The notes beneath the pieces are model-generated. The model made no database searches. It saw nothing but the letters and a program-made list of their open reading frames with translations, and had not been told where the DNA came from. A program made the translations under genes and the position numbers. From Arthrobacter sp. ISL-95 (GTDB taxonomy: Bacteria; Actinomycetota; Actinomycetes; Actinomycetales; Micrococcaceae), in assembly GCF_018613695.1 (NCBI RefSeq), contig NZ_JAGGPR010000005.1, positions 124,001 through 188,000 on the forward strand: a DNA stretch of 64,000 nucleotides, in the 5' to 3' direction. How positions within the stretch are numbered: the first letter of the stretch is position 1; every line of letters begins with the position of its first letter. Of this stretch, positions 8,943-16,512 are shown piece by piece.

Positions 8943-9932
8943 TCACTCGTCCACTGCGCGTCGGCTGGCCCTCAGGTACAGGACTGCGAAGACCAGGGAG
9001 ATGATCACCAGCACGTTGCCCAGGGCTGCACCTTCGCCGAACTTGAATTCGTGGAAGGACAGGTTGTAAGACTGCGTGGCAATGGTCTGGGTGGAGTTTG
9101 CGGGCCCGCCGTTGGTGAGGCCCAGGATGATGTCCAGCACCTTGAGCGTGTACACGACGCCGAGCACCAGCACCACGCTCACCACTGGCCGCAGCATGGG
9201 CCAGGTGATGTGTCGGAAGGCCTTCCAACCGGTGGCACCGTCCAGGGATCCGGCCTCATACAGTTCGTCCGGGATTTCCTGCAGGCCGCCGTAAAGGATG
9301 GTCAGGTTGAACGGGATGCCGATCCAGATGTTCACGCCCACAACGGCAATGAGCGCCAGTGAGGTGCTGGTGAGCCATGGAATGCCGGTATCGATGATGC
9401 CGAGGTCTCCCAGGAAACGGTTCAGCGCGCCGCTGTCCTTATCCAGGATCCAGCGCCACACGGCACTGGAAACAATCAACGGAAGGAGCCAAGGAAGCAG
9501 GAGGAGCGACCGCAGGATGCCGTTGAGCGGGAACTTGCGCTGGAAGAAGATGGCCAGCGCAAGCCCGATCACGAACTGGCCAATGATGGAGCCAAGGGTG
9601 AACAGGGCAGTGTTGATCAGGGACGTTGAGAACAACGACGACGACAACACTGTGACGTAGTTGGTGAACCCTACCCAAGGGGCTTCTCCGGTGAAAAACG
9701 TGGAGGTGGTGTATTCCTGGAAGCTCATCACCACGTTCTTGACTACCGGATAGCCGAAGAACAGCGTCATGTAAACCACTGCGGGAACCAGGAAGAGCCA
9801 TTGGAAGAGGCGCTCGCGGCGTTGACGGGAACGACGCCGGGGTGCCGGCTTTTCGGTGCCGGTACCGTGAGTCTTCGAGGCCTCGCTGGTAGCTCGCCCC
9901 TCTGAGTGAGGTAAGTCCGTTGCTAATGACAT
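8943..9932 (-). CDS. Sugar ABC transporter permease (MalF type)
   Basis: 329 residues. A basic N-terminal tail of about 45 residues (RRRSRQRRER) precedes six membrane segments. The EAA loop is EAGSLDGATGWKAFRHITWP. It forms the heterodimeric channel with the MalG-type protein downstream. It begins 11 bases after the stop of the binding protein gene, so the two are cotranscribed. Confidence 0.92.
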   Translation of the reverse strand: MSLATDLPHSEGRATSEASKTHGTGTEKPAPRRRSRQRRERLFQWLFLVPAVVYMTLFFGYPVVKNVVMSFQEYTTSTFFTGEAPWVGFTNYVTVLSSSLFSTSLINTALFTLGSIIGQFVIGLALAIFFQRKFPLNGILRSLLLLPWLLPLIVSSAVWRWILDKDSGALNRFLGDLGIIDTGIPWLTSTSLALIAVVGVNIWIGIPFNLTILYGGLQEIPDELYEAGSLDGATGWKAFRHITWPMLRPVVSVVLVLGVVYTLKVLDIILGLTNGGPANSTQTIATQSYNLSFHEFKFGEGAALGNVLVIISLVFAVLYLRASRRAVDE

Positions 9933-9943
9933 GGCAGTGCTGC

Positions 9944-11179
9944 CTACTGTCCCTGGGCTTGCTTGAGGGCATCAGCCGGTGAGGCGTTGCCCGTCAGCGA
10001 CGTCTGGATGGCTGTGTAGATCTTGGTGGCCTGGGCCGGCCATTCTTCTCCAAGCTGGCCGGTGCGTGCGCGTGCAGTCTTGATCAGCTCCGTGAACGTG
10101 GCGAGCTTGGGGTTGTCACTGGCGAACTTGTCCGAGAGCGTGGTCTTGGAGGGGATGGTGTTGCGGGCCGTGGCCATGGCCAGTTGGTTTTCGTCGCTGT
10201 TCAGACAGGCAACCATCTCCGCCGCCTTCGCTTGACGTGTCTTGTTGCCTGTCTGCGGGACAGTCCAAACTTCGCCGCCGAGCGGTGCAACGGATGTCTG
10301 CCCGGCTTCACGTACAGGGATCTTCACTACGCCGTACTGAAGCGTGGGCTGCTTGTCCAGGGCCGGGATCTGCCAGGGCCCATTGACCATCATGGCTGCC
10401 TTGCCGGCAAGGAACTGGTCTTTGACATCAGCCTGCGTCCAGTTGAGGGCGGATGACGAGACCGAACCGCTCTTCACCAGATCCGTCCAGAGCTGCAGCG
10501 CCTGCTCGGTCTCTTTGGTGTCGATCTTCTTCTCATCGCCGCCGTTGGACCACATGACGGGAAGGAACTGCCACGTGCCCTCGTAGGTGGGGTTGGCGTT
10601 GAAGGCGAGTCCGTACTGGTCTCCGGCAGTGAGTTTCGCCGAGGCCGCCTTGAGTTCATCCCATGTTGTAGGGGGAGTGACGCCGGCAGCGGCCAGGATG
10701 TCCTTGTTGTAGAACAGGGCGATGGTGTTCACTGTGGGTGCCAACCCGTAGACCTTGTCCTTGTAGGTGCCGGCACTCAGCACGCCTTCGGCGAAGTTCT
10801 CCGTGCTGACTTTGAAATCGGCCAGGGGAGCCAGGGCACCCGTGGCTGCGATCTGCTGGAGGTCCGGGTTGTCCAGCATGAGGACGTCCGGGAGTGTCTT
10901 GGAGGAGGACTGCTGGAGAACCTTGGAAATGAGCGACTTTCCAGGAACGGTCTCACGCTTGACGGTCACGCCCAGCTGGGTGCCGCACTTGGTCAGGGCA
11001 TCGCCGATGAAGGACTTGTCCGGCTCGTTGTTGTAGTAGTCCATCACGGAGATTTCGGTGACAGCCTCGGAGGATGACGCGGCCGTGGAGGAACCGCAGC
11101 CGGAGAGGGCTAAGGGCAAGCCGACCAGGGCGGCGACGGCCAATGCGAGCGGACGGGATGTCCTCTGTGCTGACTTCAT
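9944..11179 (-). CDS. Extracellular sugar-binding lipoprotein
   Basis: 411 residues. A signal peptide ends in the lipobox LALSGC, after which a Ser/Ala/Thr linker leads into a family 1 extracellular binding domain (for example NTIALFYNKDILAAAGV and PPTTWDELKAAS, both typical). It captures a sugar outside the cell and delivers it to the two permeases. The ATG at 11179 has AAGGAA upstream. Two overlapping LacI-type operators lie 32-58 bases before the start, so expression should be induced by the sugar. Confidence 0.93.
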   Translation of the reverse strand: MKSAQRTSRPLALAVAALVGLPLALSGCGSSTAASSSEAVTEISVMDYYNNEPDKSFIGDALTKCGTQLGVTVKRETVPGKSLISKVLQQSSSKTLPDVLMLDNPDLQQIAATGALAPLADFKVSTENFAEGVLSAGTYKDKVYGLAPTVNTIALFYNKDILAAAGVTPPTTWDELKAASAKLTAGDQYGLAFNANPTYEGTWQFLPVMWSNGGDEKKIDTKETEQALQLWTDLVKSGSVSSSALNWTQADVKDQFLAGKAAMMVNGPWQIPALDKQPTLQYGVVKIPVREAGQTSVAPLGGEVWTVPQTGNKTRQAKAAEMVACLNSDENQLAMATARNTIPSKTTLSDKFASDNPKLATFTELIKTARARTGQLGEEWPAQATKIYTAIQTSLTGNASPADALKQAQGQ

Positions 11180-11210
11180 TGTCTGTTCCTTTTTTCTGGG
11201 AGTCGATTTA

Positions 11211-11237
11211 TCGATGCGTATCGACGATGCGTATCGA
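11211..11237. promoter_or_regulatory. Tandem LacI-type operators of the sugar operon
   Basis: TCGATGCGTATCGA (11211-11224) and ACGATGCGTATCGA (11224-11237) are near-perfect 14-bp palindromes with a central CG, the usual LacI-family form. They overlap by one base, a repeat period of 13 bp. The same pair with the same spacing stands before the lacI gene, so both promoters probably bind the same regulator. Confidence 0.85.
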
Positions 11238-11280
11238 TGAGTTCGGAATTGGAGGTAGAGCAGGAGATTACAGAAGGGCC

Positions 11281-12303
11281 TTAGCTGCCGTGGGGTGGGC
11301 GGAGCGTGCTAGCGCGGTGCGTAATGACCGTGGGTACCAGTTCCAGGGATTCGTGTGGTCCCTGGTTCTCGGTTTCGAGGAGGTCGCAGATGATCTTCAC
11401 CGCGCGGCGGGAAACTTCTTTCGGGCGCAGATCGATGGTGGAGAGCGGGACGGGCTGTAGTTCGGCCAGAGTGGGAGAGGCGCTGCCAATAACGGAGACG
11501 TCCACGCCCGGAGTCAGGCCTCGCGCTGTTAGAGCTCGGCGGAGAATGTCCTGGATGGTGCGGTCAGGTGCAATGAAGGCCGGTACGCCTTCTGTTGCGG
11601 CCAGTGCTTTGTCCACGGACTCCGAGATGATGGCAACATCTGCACCTCCCGGGAAGTGATGTACTGCCACTCCCAGTGATTCGGCAGCCGTGTCCGCTCC
11701 ACGCATAAATCGGTCCACGTAATTGACGTGCCGATTCACCACGGCCGGTTGCCATTCAATAATCGAAACCACGCTGTGGCCGGCTGAGGCCAAGTCGCGG
11801 ATGCACTGGTCCCCTGCCATTTCGAAGTCGGCGTCAATGCAGACCAAGCCGGACGGATCCCGGGGGATACCGATCAGGAGTACCGGTACGTTCAGCGTCC
11901 GGGCGACAGGGAGCCGTTCATCTTCATCTTCCACCTGCATGAGGATCAATCCGTCGCAGATCTGCTGACCCACAACACGACGAAGCCCGGCGGCCCCTTC
12001 GTCTTCGGTGACCAGCAGGATGTCGTGATCGAATTGTCTGGCGGTCGATGCGATCACCGAGACGAACTCCATGAGGGAGGCCATTTCCAGTTCCGGGATG
12101 AACGGAATGACCAACCCGATCACGCGCGTTCTGCGCCCGGCCAAGGCGCGGGCGCCGGCATTGGGCTGGTAGGTCAGTTCCTCAATTGCGGCTTCCACCT
12201 TTTTCCGCGTCTTCTCGGAGATGGGCCGCTTGCCACTCAAGACGTAGGAAACTGTGCTTTGAGCTACTCCCGCGGCCTGGGCGACGTCTTTGCTGGTGGG
12301 CAT
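11281..12303 (-). CDS. LacI-family transcriptional regulator
   Basis: 340 residues from the ATG at 12303, which has AAGGAGG upstream; the open frame extends 29 codons further but over the operators. The N-terminal helix-turn-helix reads TSKDVAQAAGVAQSTVSYVL, followed by the hinge helix (NAGARALAG), and the rest is a periplasmic-binding-protein-like sugar sensor. It should repress the sugar operon and itself by binding the twin palindromes at 11211-11237 and 12349-12375. The effector sugar is unknown. Confidence 0.93.
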   Translation of the reverse strand: MPTSKDVAQAAGVAQSTVSYVLSGKRPISEKTRKKVEAAIEELTYQPNAGARALAGRRTRVIGLVIPFIPELEMASLMEFVSVIASTARQFDHDILLVTEDEGAAGLRRVVGQQICDGLILMQVEDEDERLPVARTLNVPVLLIGIPRDPSGLVCIDADFEMAGDQCIRDLASAGHSVVSIIEWQPAVVNRHVNYVDRFMRGADTAAESLGVAVHHFPGGADVAIISESVDKALAATEGVPAFIAPDRTIQDILRRALTARGLTPGVDVSVIGSASPTLAELQPVPLSTIDLRPKEVSRRAVKIICDLLETENQGPHESLELVPTVITHRASTLRPPHGS

Positions 12304-12348
12304 GCCCTGACCTCCTTGTGCTCTCTGCTGAACAGTTCCTGCGACTTG

Positions 12349-12375
12349 TCGATGCGTATCGTCGATGCGCATCGA
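12349..12375. promoter_or_regulatory. Tandem LacI-type operators upstream of the lacI gene
   Basis: TCGATGCGTATCGT (12349-12362) and the perfect palindrome TCGATGCGCATCGA (12362-12375) overlap by one base, exactly as in the operator pair at 11211-11237. They lie 46-72 bases before the regulator start and imply autoregulation. Confidence 0.85.
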
Positions 12376-12423
12376 GTATGAGTATGACATGGGTCACTCA
12401 ACCTCCGCAAGACCCACCTCCCA

Positions 12424-12487
12424 CCCTCTCTCACATCCCTCGTGCTTTCGCGCCACCCTCTCTCACTTCCCTCGTGTTTGCCCGGGA
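12424..12487. repeat. Two 32-bp intergenic repeat units
   Basis: Two adjacent 32-bp units (12424-12455 and 12456-12487) share the core CCCTCTCTCAC and then TCCCTCGTG. The same core with the same 32-bp period occurs at 15494-15589 and, inverted, at 15825-15869. The units diverge outside the core. Confidence 0.7.
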
Positions 12488-12536
12488 CGCTCTTCCACCT
12501 CCCGCCCTATGGCGCCAATGTGCTTAGCTGGCTCCT

Positions 12537-13259
12537 ATGGACGGGACCAATTCAGCTCACCAAGGCGTCCAGTGGGACGGTGCCGTCAACGCTTGGCGAA
12601 TCGCCGGGGACGTTTACCGTATGGGTCGCCACGAATGGGTTACCGAGTCCGGCTGGCAGCAGATGTACGACGACGGCGTCCGCACCGTGATCGATCTCCG
12701 CGCCTCGCGCGAGCGGCGGCAACGCGACACCGACCCTCAGGTGCCGGACGAGGCGAAGGCGCGTATCGACGTCGTGCATTGCCCTACGGAAGATCCTGAC
12801 CATCAGGATTTCAGCGAACTTTTCGGCCCGTACCTCAAGGATCCCGCCCAGTATGGGGATTACCTCGAACTGTTCGCGGACAGGATCGCGGCGGTCTTCA
12901 AGGCCATTGCGGCCTCGCCCGGCAAGGTGGTGGTTCATTGCTCCGCGGGCAGGGACCGCAGCGGGGTGATCGCGGTGATGCTGCAACGATTGGCCGGCGC
13001 CGGTGATGGGGAGATCGTGCACGGATACGAACTTGCAGCGCGGGGGATCAATGAGCGGCATCGTACGCATGGGGCGCCGCACGCCCACGATCCTTACCTG
13101 TCCGCCGACGATCTGGAGGCGATGCTGACCGAGCGGCGGGACAGTCTGCGAGCCTTCCTTGCGTCGTTGGACGTCATCGGGTTTCTGACCGCCAACGGCG
13201 TCTCGGATCCGGAGCTGGCCGCCGTCCGGGCCAAGATTGGAGCGGTCAGCGCAGACTAA
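12537..13259 (+). CDS. Tyrosine-protein phosphatase (PTP-like, DSP fold)
   Basis: 240 residues. The phosphate-binding loop HCSAGRDRSG contains the catalytic cysteine (C135) and arginine of the HCX5R signature. An early VIDLRASRER segment is typical of bacterial PtpB/IphP-like tyrosine or lipid phosphatases. The aspartate general acid cannot be placed with certainty. The start ATG at 12537 lies 7 bases after TTAGCT, so a leaderless transcript is likely. It stands alone between the LacI gene and paaZ, and its substrate is unknown. Confidence 0.85.
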   Translation: MDGTNSAHQGVQWDGAVNAWRIAGDVYRMGRHEWVTESGWQQMYDDGVRTVIDLRASRERRQRDTDPQVPDEAKARIDVVHCPTEDPDHQDFSELFGPYLKDPAQYGDYLELFADRIAAVFKAIAASPGKVVVHCSAGRDRSGVIAVMLQRLAGAGDGEIVHGYELAARGINERHRTHGAPHAHDPYLSADDLEAMLTERRDSLRAFLASLDVIGFLTANGVSDPELAAVRAKIGAVSAD

Positions 13260-13306
13260 GCCAGGAAATTCCTGCTGTACTCCACGGGGCATTCATGTAA
13301 CCTGTA

Positions 13307-13326
13307 TATATTACCGAACGGCCGGT
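13307..13326 (+). promoter_or_regulatory. -10 box and PaaR-type operator of paaZ
   Basis: TATATT (13307-13312) is directly followed by ACCGAACGGCCGGT (13313-13326), a near-perfect palindrome related to the operators before paaA and paaJ. The flanks TTA/TAA extend its symmetry. Confidence 0.75.
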
Positions 13327-13393
13327 CAGTAATGTTGGCTTCAGTCAGCAGGGACCGTGCCGATTTCACGTGCCTTGGAAGGACCCGTCGACG

Positions 13394-15493
13394 ATGACCA
13401 CTACCGCAGTCGCCCCGGAAACCACAGCCGTTGCAACCGTACCCAGCTACGTCCAGGATGCCTGGTGGACGCCGGCACCCGACGCCAGGACAGTCCCGGT
13501 CCGTGACGCAAGCACTGGCGAAGTTCTGGCCAACGTCAGCACCGACGGACTGGACCTTGCCGCCGTCGTAAATTACGGCCGCACCACCGGCCAAACGGAA
13601 CTGGGGAAGCTGACGTTCCACCAGCGCGCGCTCAAGCTCAAAGAGCTGGCCATGTACCTCAACGGGCGCCGCGAAGAGCTGTACGAATCCTCGTCGCAGA
13701 GCGGTGCCACCAAGATCGACAACATGATCGACATCGACGGCGGCATCGGCGTGCTCTTCACGTTCGGCTCCAAGGGCCGCCGCGAACTGCCCAACTCGCA
13801 GGTTGTGGTGGACGGTCCCATGGAGACGCTGTCCAAAGACGGATCGTTCGTGGCCGAGCACATTTACACCCGCATTCCCGGCGTCGCCGTCCAGATCAAC
13901 GCGTTCAACTTCCCGGTCTGGGGCATGCTGGAGAAGTTCGCTCCTGCATTCCTCGCCGGTGTCCCCACCATCGTTAAGCCGGCAACGCCCACGGGTTATG
14001 TTGCCGCCGCAGCCGTCAAGGCAATGGTTGAGTCCGGCATCCTTCCCGCGGGCTCGCTTCAGCTGATTTCCGGTTCCGCACGCACCATCCTGGATGAGCT
14101 CGACTACCGCGACCTCGTGTCCTTCACAGGCTCGGCATCCACTGCCAATTCGTTGAAGGGCCACAAGAACGTGGTCCAGGGTGGCGTCCGTTTCACGTCC
14201 GAAACAGACTCCCTCAACGCCGCGATTCTCGGACCCGATGCCGTCCCCGGCACCCCAGAGTTCGACGCCTTCGTCAGGGCCGTAGTCACCGAGATGACCG
14301 TCAAAGCCGGCCAGAAATGCACCGCCATCCGCCGCGTCATCGTTCCGCAGGCGCTGACCTCCAAGGTCGCTGCGGCGGTGGGTGCGCGCATCAACGAGCG
14401 AGTGGTGGTTGGAGATCCCCGGGCCGAAGGCGTCACCATGGGCGCGTTGGCGTCGCTGGAACAGCTCGCGGACGTCCGCGCTGCAGTTCAATCAATGCTC
14501 GACGCCGGTGGTGAGCTTGCGTACGGATCTCTCGATTCGCCGTCGGTCACCTCAGTCGGTGGCACTGTCGGCATGGTGGAAGACGGAGCGTTCATGTCCC
14601 CGGTACTCCTGAGCTGGGCTGACGCCGAGGCCGAAGAAGTGCACTCGTTGGAGGCATTCGGGCCGGTTTCCTCGGTGATCGGGTACTCGGACCTTTCCGA
14701 CGCCATCCGCTTGGCGGCCCGCGGCTCCGGATCGTTGGTGGCATCGGTCTGCACCAACGATCCCGCTGTTGCTCAGGAGCTTGTGCTCGGCATCGCTGCC
14801 CACCACGGACGTGTTCACATGCTCAACCGTGAAGACGCCCGCTCATCCACCGGCCACGGATCCCCGGTCCCGCACTTGGTTCACGGCGGTCCCGGCCGCG
14901 CCGGCGGGGGCGAGGAACTGGGCGGCATCCGCTCGGTCATGCACCACATGCAGCGCACAGCCATCCAGGGTTCGCCCAACATGCTCACTGCCGTAACAGG
15001 TCTTTGGCACGCCGGCGCGGACAGGAACTTCACTGTGGAGACCGAGGGGGAGCACCCCTTCCGGAAGCACCTGTCCACGCTACGAATCGGCGACGCCGTG
15101 CGTTCGGATCTCCGTGAGGTCAAGCTTGAGGACATCACCTCCTTCGCCAACTCCACGGGCGACACGTTCTACGCGCACACCAACCAGGAAGCCGCTGAAG
15201 CCAACCCGTTCTTCCCCGGCATTGTGGCCCACGGGTACTTGCTCCTGAGCTGGGCTGCCGGACTCTTTGTGGAGCCCGCGCCGGGCCCCGTGCTGGCCAA
15301 CTATGGCTTGGAGAACCTGCGCTTCATCACCCCTGTTGCAGCGGGCGATTCCATTCGGGTAACGCTGACAGCCAAGAAAATCACGCCTCGTGAGACTGAC
15401 GAGTACGGCGAGGTAGCTTGGGATGCCGTCCTGACCAACCAGAACGACGAAATCGTGGCCACATACGACGTCCTCACCCTCGTGGAAAAGTAG
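13394..15493 (+). CDS. paaZ: PaaZ, oxepin-CoA hydrolase / 3-oxo-5,6-dehydrosuberyl-CoA semialdehyde dehydrogenase
   Basis: 699 residues, the full bifunctional length. The N-terminal aldehyde dehydrogenase domain (about 40-520) has VQINAFNFPVWG, FTGSAS, the PaaZ-type FTSETDSLN and the catalytic cysteine C309 in GQKCTAIRR. The C-terminal MaoC-like (R)-hydratase domain (about 550-690) has GDTFYAH and PFFPGIVAHGYLL with the Asp/His pair that opens the oxepin ring. The chosen ATG at 13394 follows GGAAGGA. The gene stands alone with its own operator and is separated from the other paa genes. Confidence 0.95.
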   Translation: MTTTAVAPETTAVATVPSYVQDAWWTPAPDARTVPVRDASTGEVLANVSTDGLDLAAVVNYGRTTGQTELGKLTFHQRALKLKELAMYLNGRREELYESSSQSGATKIDNMIDIDGGIGVLFTFGSKGRRELPNSQVVVDGPMETLSKDGSFVAEHIYTRIPGVAVQINAFNFPVWGMLEKFAPAFLAGVPTIVKPATPTGYVAAAAVKAMVESGILPAGSLQLISGSARTILDELDYRDLVSFTGSASTANSLKGHKNVVQGGVRFTSETDSLNAAILGPDAVPGTPEFDAFVRAVVTEMTVKAGQKCTAIRRVIVPQALTSKVAAAVGARINERVVVGDPRAEGVTMGALASLEQLADVRAAVQSMLDAGGELAYGSLDSPSVTSVGGTVGMVEDGAFMSPVLLSWADAEAEEVHSLEAFGPVSSVIGYSDLSDAIRLAARGSGSLVASVCTNDPAVAQELVLGIAAHHGRVHMLNREDARSSTGHGSPVPHLVHGGPGRAGGGEELGGIRSVMHHMQRTAIQGSPNMLTAVTGLWHAGADRNFTVETEGEHPFRKHLSTLRIGDAVRSDLREVKLEDITSFANSTGDTFYAHTNQEAAEANPFFPGIVAHGYLLLSWAAGLFVEPAPGPVLANYGLENLRFITPVAAGDSIRVTLTAKKITPRETDEYGEVAWDAVLTNQNDEIVATYDVLTLVEK

Positions 15494-15589
15494 CCCTCTC
15501 TCACGTCCCTCGGGTTTGGGCGGGTCCCTCTCTCACGTCCCTCGGGTTTGGGCGGGTCCCTCTCTCACGTCCCTCGGGCTTGAGCGGGT
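15494..15589. repeat. Three tandem 32-bp repeat units
   Basis: Units at 15494-15525, 15526-15557 and 15558-15589. The first two are identical and the third differs at two positions. Each begins CCCTCTCTCACGTCCCTCGG and ends in a G-rich stretch. No spacers lie between the units. They begin directly after the paaZ stop codon. Confidence 0.85.
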
Positions 15590-15604
15590 CCCTCCACACA
15601 ACGA

Positions 15605-15641
15605 CGAAACGCTTTTTCACAGTATGTGGGAAGGCGTTTCG
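15605..15641. repeat. Inverted repeat CGAAACGC / GCGTTTCG
   Basis: CGAAACGC (15605-15612) and GCGTTTCG (15634-15641) form an 8-bp stem around a 21-base loop. It lies inside the segment bounded by direct and inverted 32-bp repeats. I see no gene in 15590-15824 and do not know the role of this repeat. Confidence 0.45.
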
Positions 15642-15824
15642 CGCTTTTCTCATACATACCTGGACCGTGAAGCGGTTGGTGTCGCCGGTTGCGTTAGGTG
15701 GTGTTTGGCATGCGTCCATTTGCGCCGACAGCAATCGGGCGAACCCCCGCAACCGTTGATCGGACGCTTCCTGGAGGGCCTGCACGACGGCGGCACCTCA
15801 CGTTGGCCGGGCACGCCACCTTTA

Positions 15825-15869
15825 GGGATGTGAGAGATGGTTGCCCGGAAGGGCTTGGGATGTGAGAGA
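15825..15869. repeat. Two inverted copies of the 32-bp repeat core
   Basis: GGGATGTGAGAGA occurs at 15825-15837 and 15857-15869, exactly 32 bp apart. It is the reverse complement of the core in the tandem repeats at 15494 and 12424. The copies sit just beyond the end of the paaR gene. Confidence 0.75.
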
Positions 15870-15872
15870 GCG

Positions 15873-16475
15873 TCAGGCGGCCGTGTGGAGGCCGTCGAAG
15901 GCCATGGTGATGACGTCGTCGGCGAGCTTCTCCGGGGACAGCGAGCCGCCGGGCTTGTACCATTCCACGATTGAGTTGATGGTGCCGAACAGGAGGCGCG
16001 TGACGGTCCGGGGATCGATGTCCTGGCGCAGCGACCCGTCTTCCCGGGCAGCGGCAATCAGCTCGGCCACCTTGTGGTCGAAGGCTCGACGACGTTCCAG
16101 GGCGTCGCGCTCGATCTCCGTGTTGCCACGCAATCGCAGGAGTAGGGTCACAAAGGGCAGCCGGTCCACCAGTACGGCGATGGTCTGGCGCAGCACGAAC
16201 TCCAGCCGCGCGTCGGCAGGCCCGGACGTGGCGGCGGGTTCTTCCAGAATGGCTTCAAGGCCACCCAACGCATGGTCCAGGGCGAGCTTCAGAAGATCGC
16301 CCTTGGACGGCACGTGGTGATAAATAGCTGACTTCGAGATCCCGAGATTCTCGGCCAGGATGCCCATGGACGTTGCGTCGTACCCGTGGCGGTTGAAGAC
16401 GTCGACGGCGATGCGGAGCACCGACTGCTGGTCATAACCGGGCCGTCCGCGCTTGGTGGTGGTCTCAGTAGGCAT
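15873..16475 (-). CDS. paaR: TetR-family regulator of phenylacetate genes (PaaR)
   Basis: 200 residues. The N-terminal TetR helix-turn-helix contains SMGILAENLGISKSAIYHHV, and the rest is the helical ligand domain. Its place directly after paaK (37 bases, same strand) and the shared CG-rich operators of four paa transcription units point to PaaR, which in Corynebacterium represses paa genes and is released by phenylacetyl-CoA. That ligand is known for the family and inferred here. It probably represses its own operon through the site before paaI. Confidence 0.85.
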   Translation of the reverse strand: MPTETTTKRGRPGYDQQSVLRIAVDVFNRHGYDATSMGILAENLGISKSAIYHHVPSKGDLLKLALDHALGGLEAILEEPAATSGPADARLEFVLRQTIAVLVDRLPFVTLLLRLRGNTEIERDALERRRAFDHKVAELIAAAREDGSLRQDIDPRTVTRLLFGTINSIVEWYKPGGSLSPEKLADDVITMAFDGLHTAA

Positions 16476-16512
16476 GCTGGCATTTTCTCACGATCTCAAC
16501 GGTGGAAGGCGC

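Noticed and set aside
13256..14491. 411-residue antisense reading frame inside paaZ
   Set aside because: It lies wholly opposite a well-conserved enzyme and its product has no domain or sensible composition; it is a shadow of GC-rich codons.
15494..15589. CRISPR array
   Set aside because: The whole 32-bp unit repeats with no unique spacers, and no cas genes are near.
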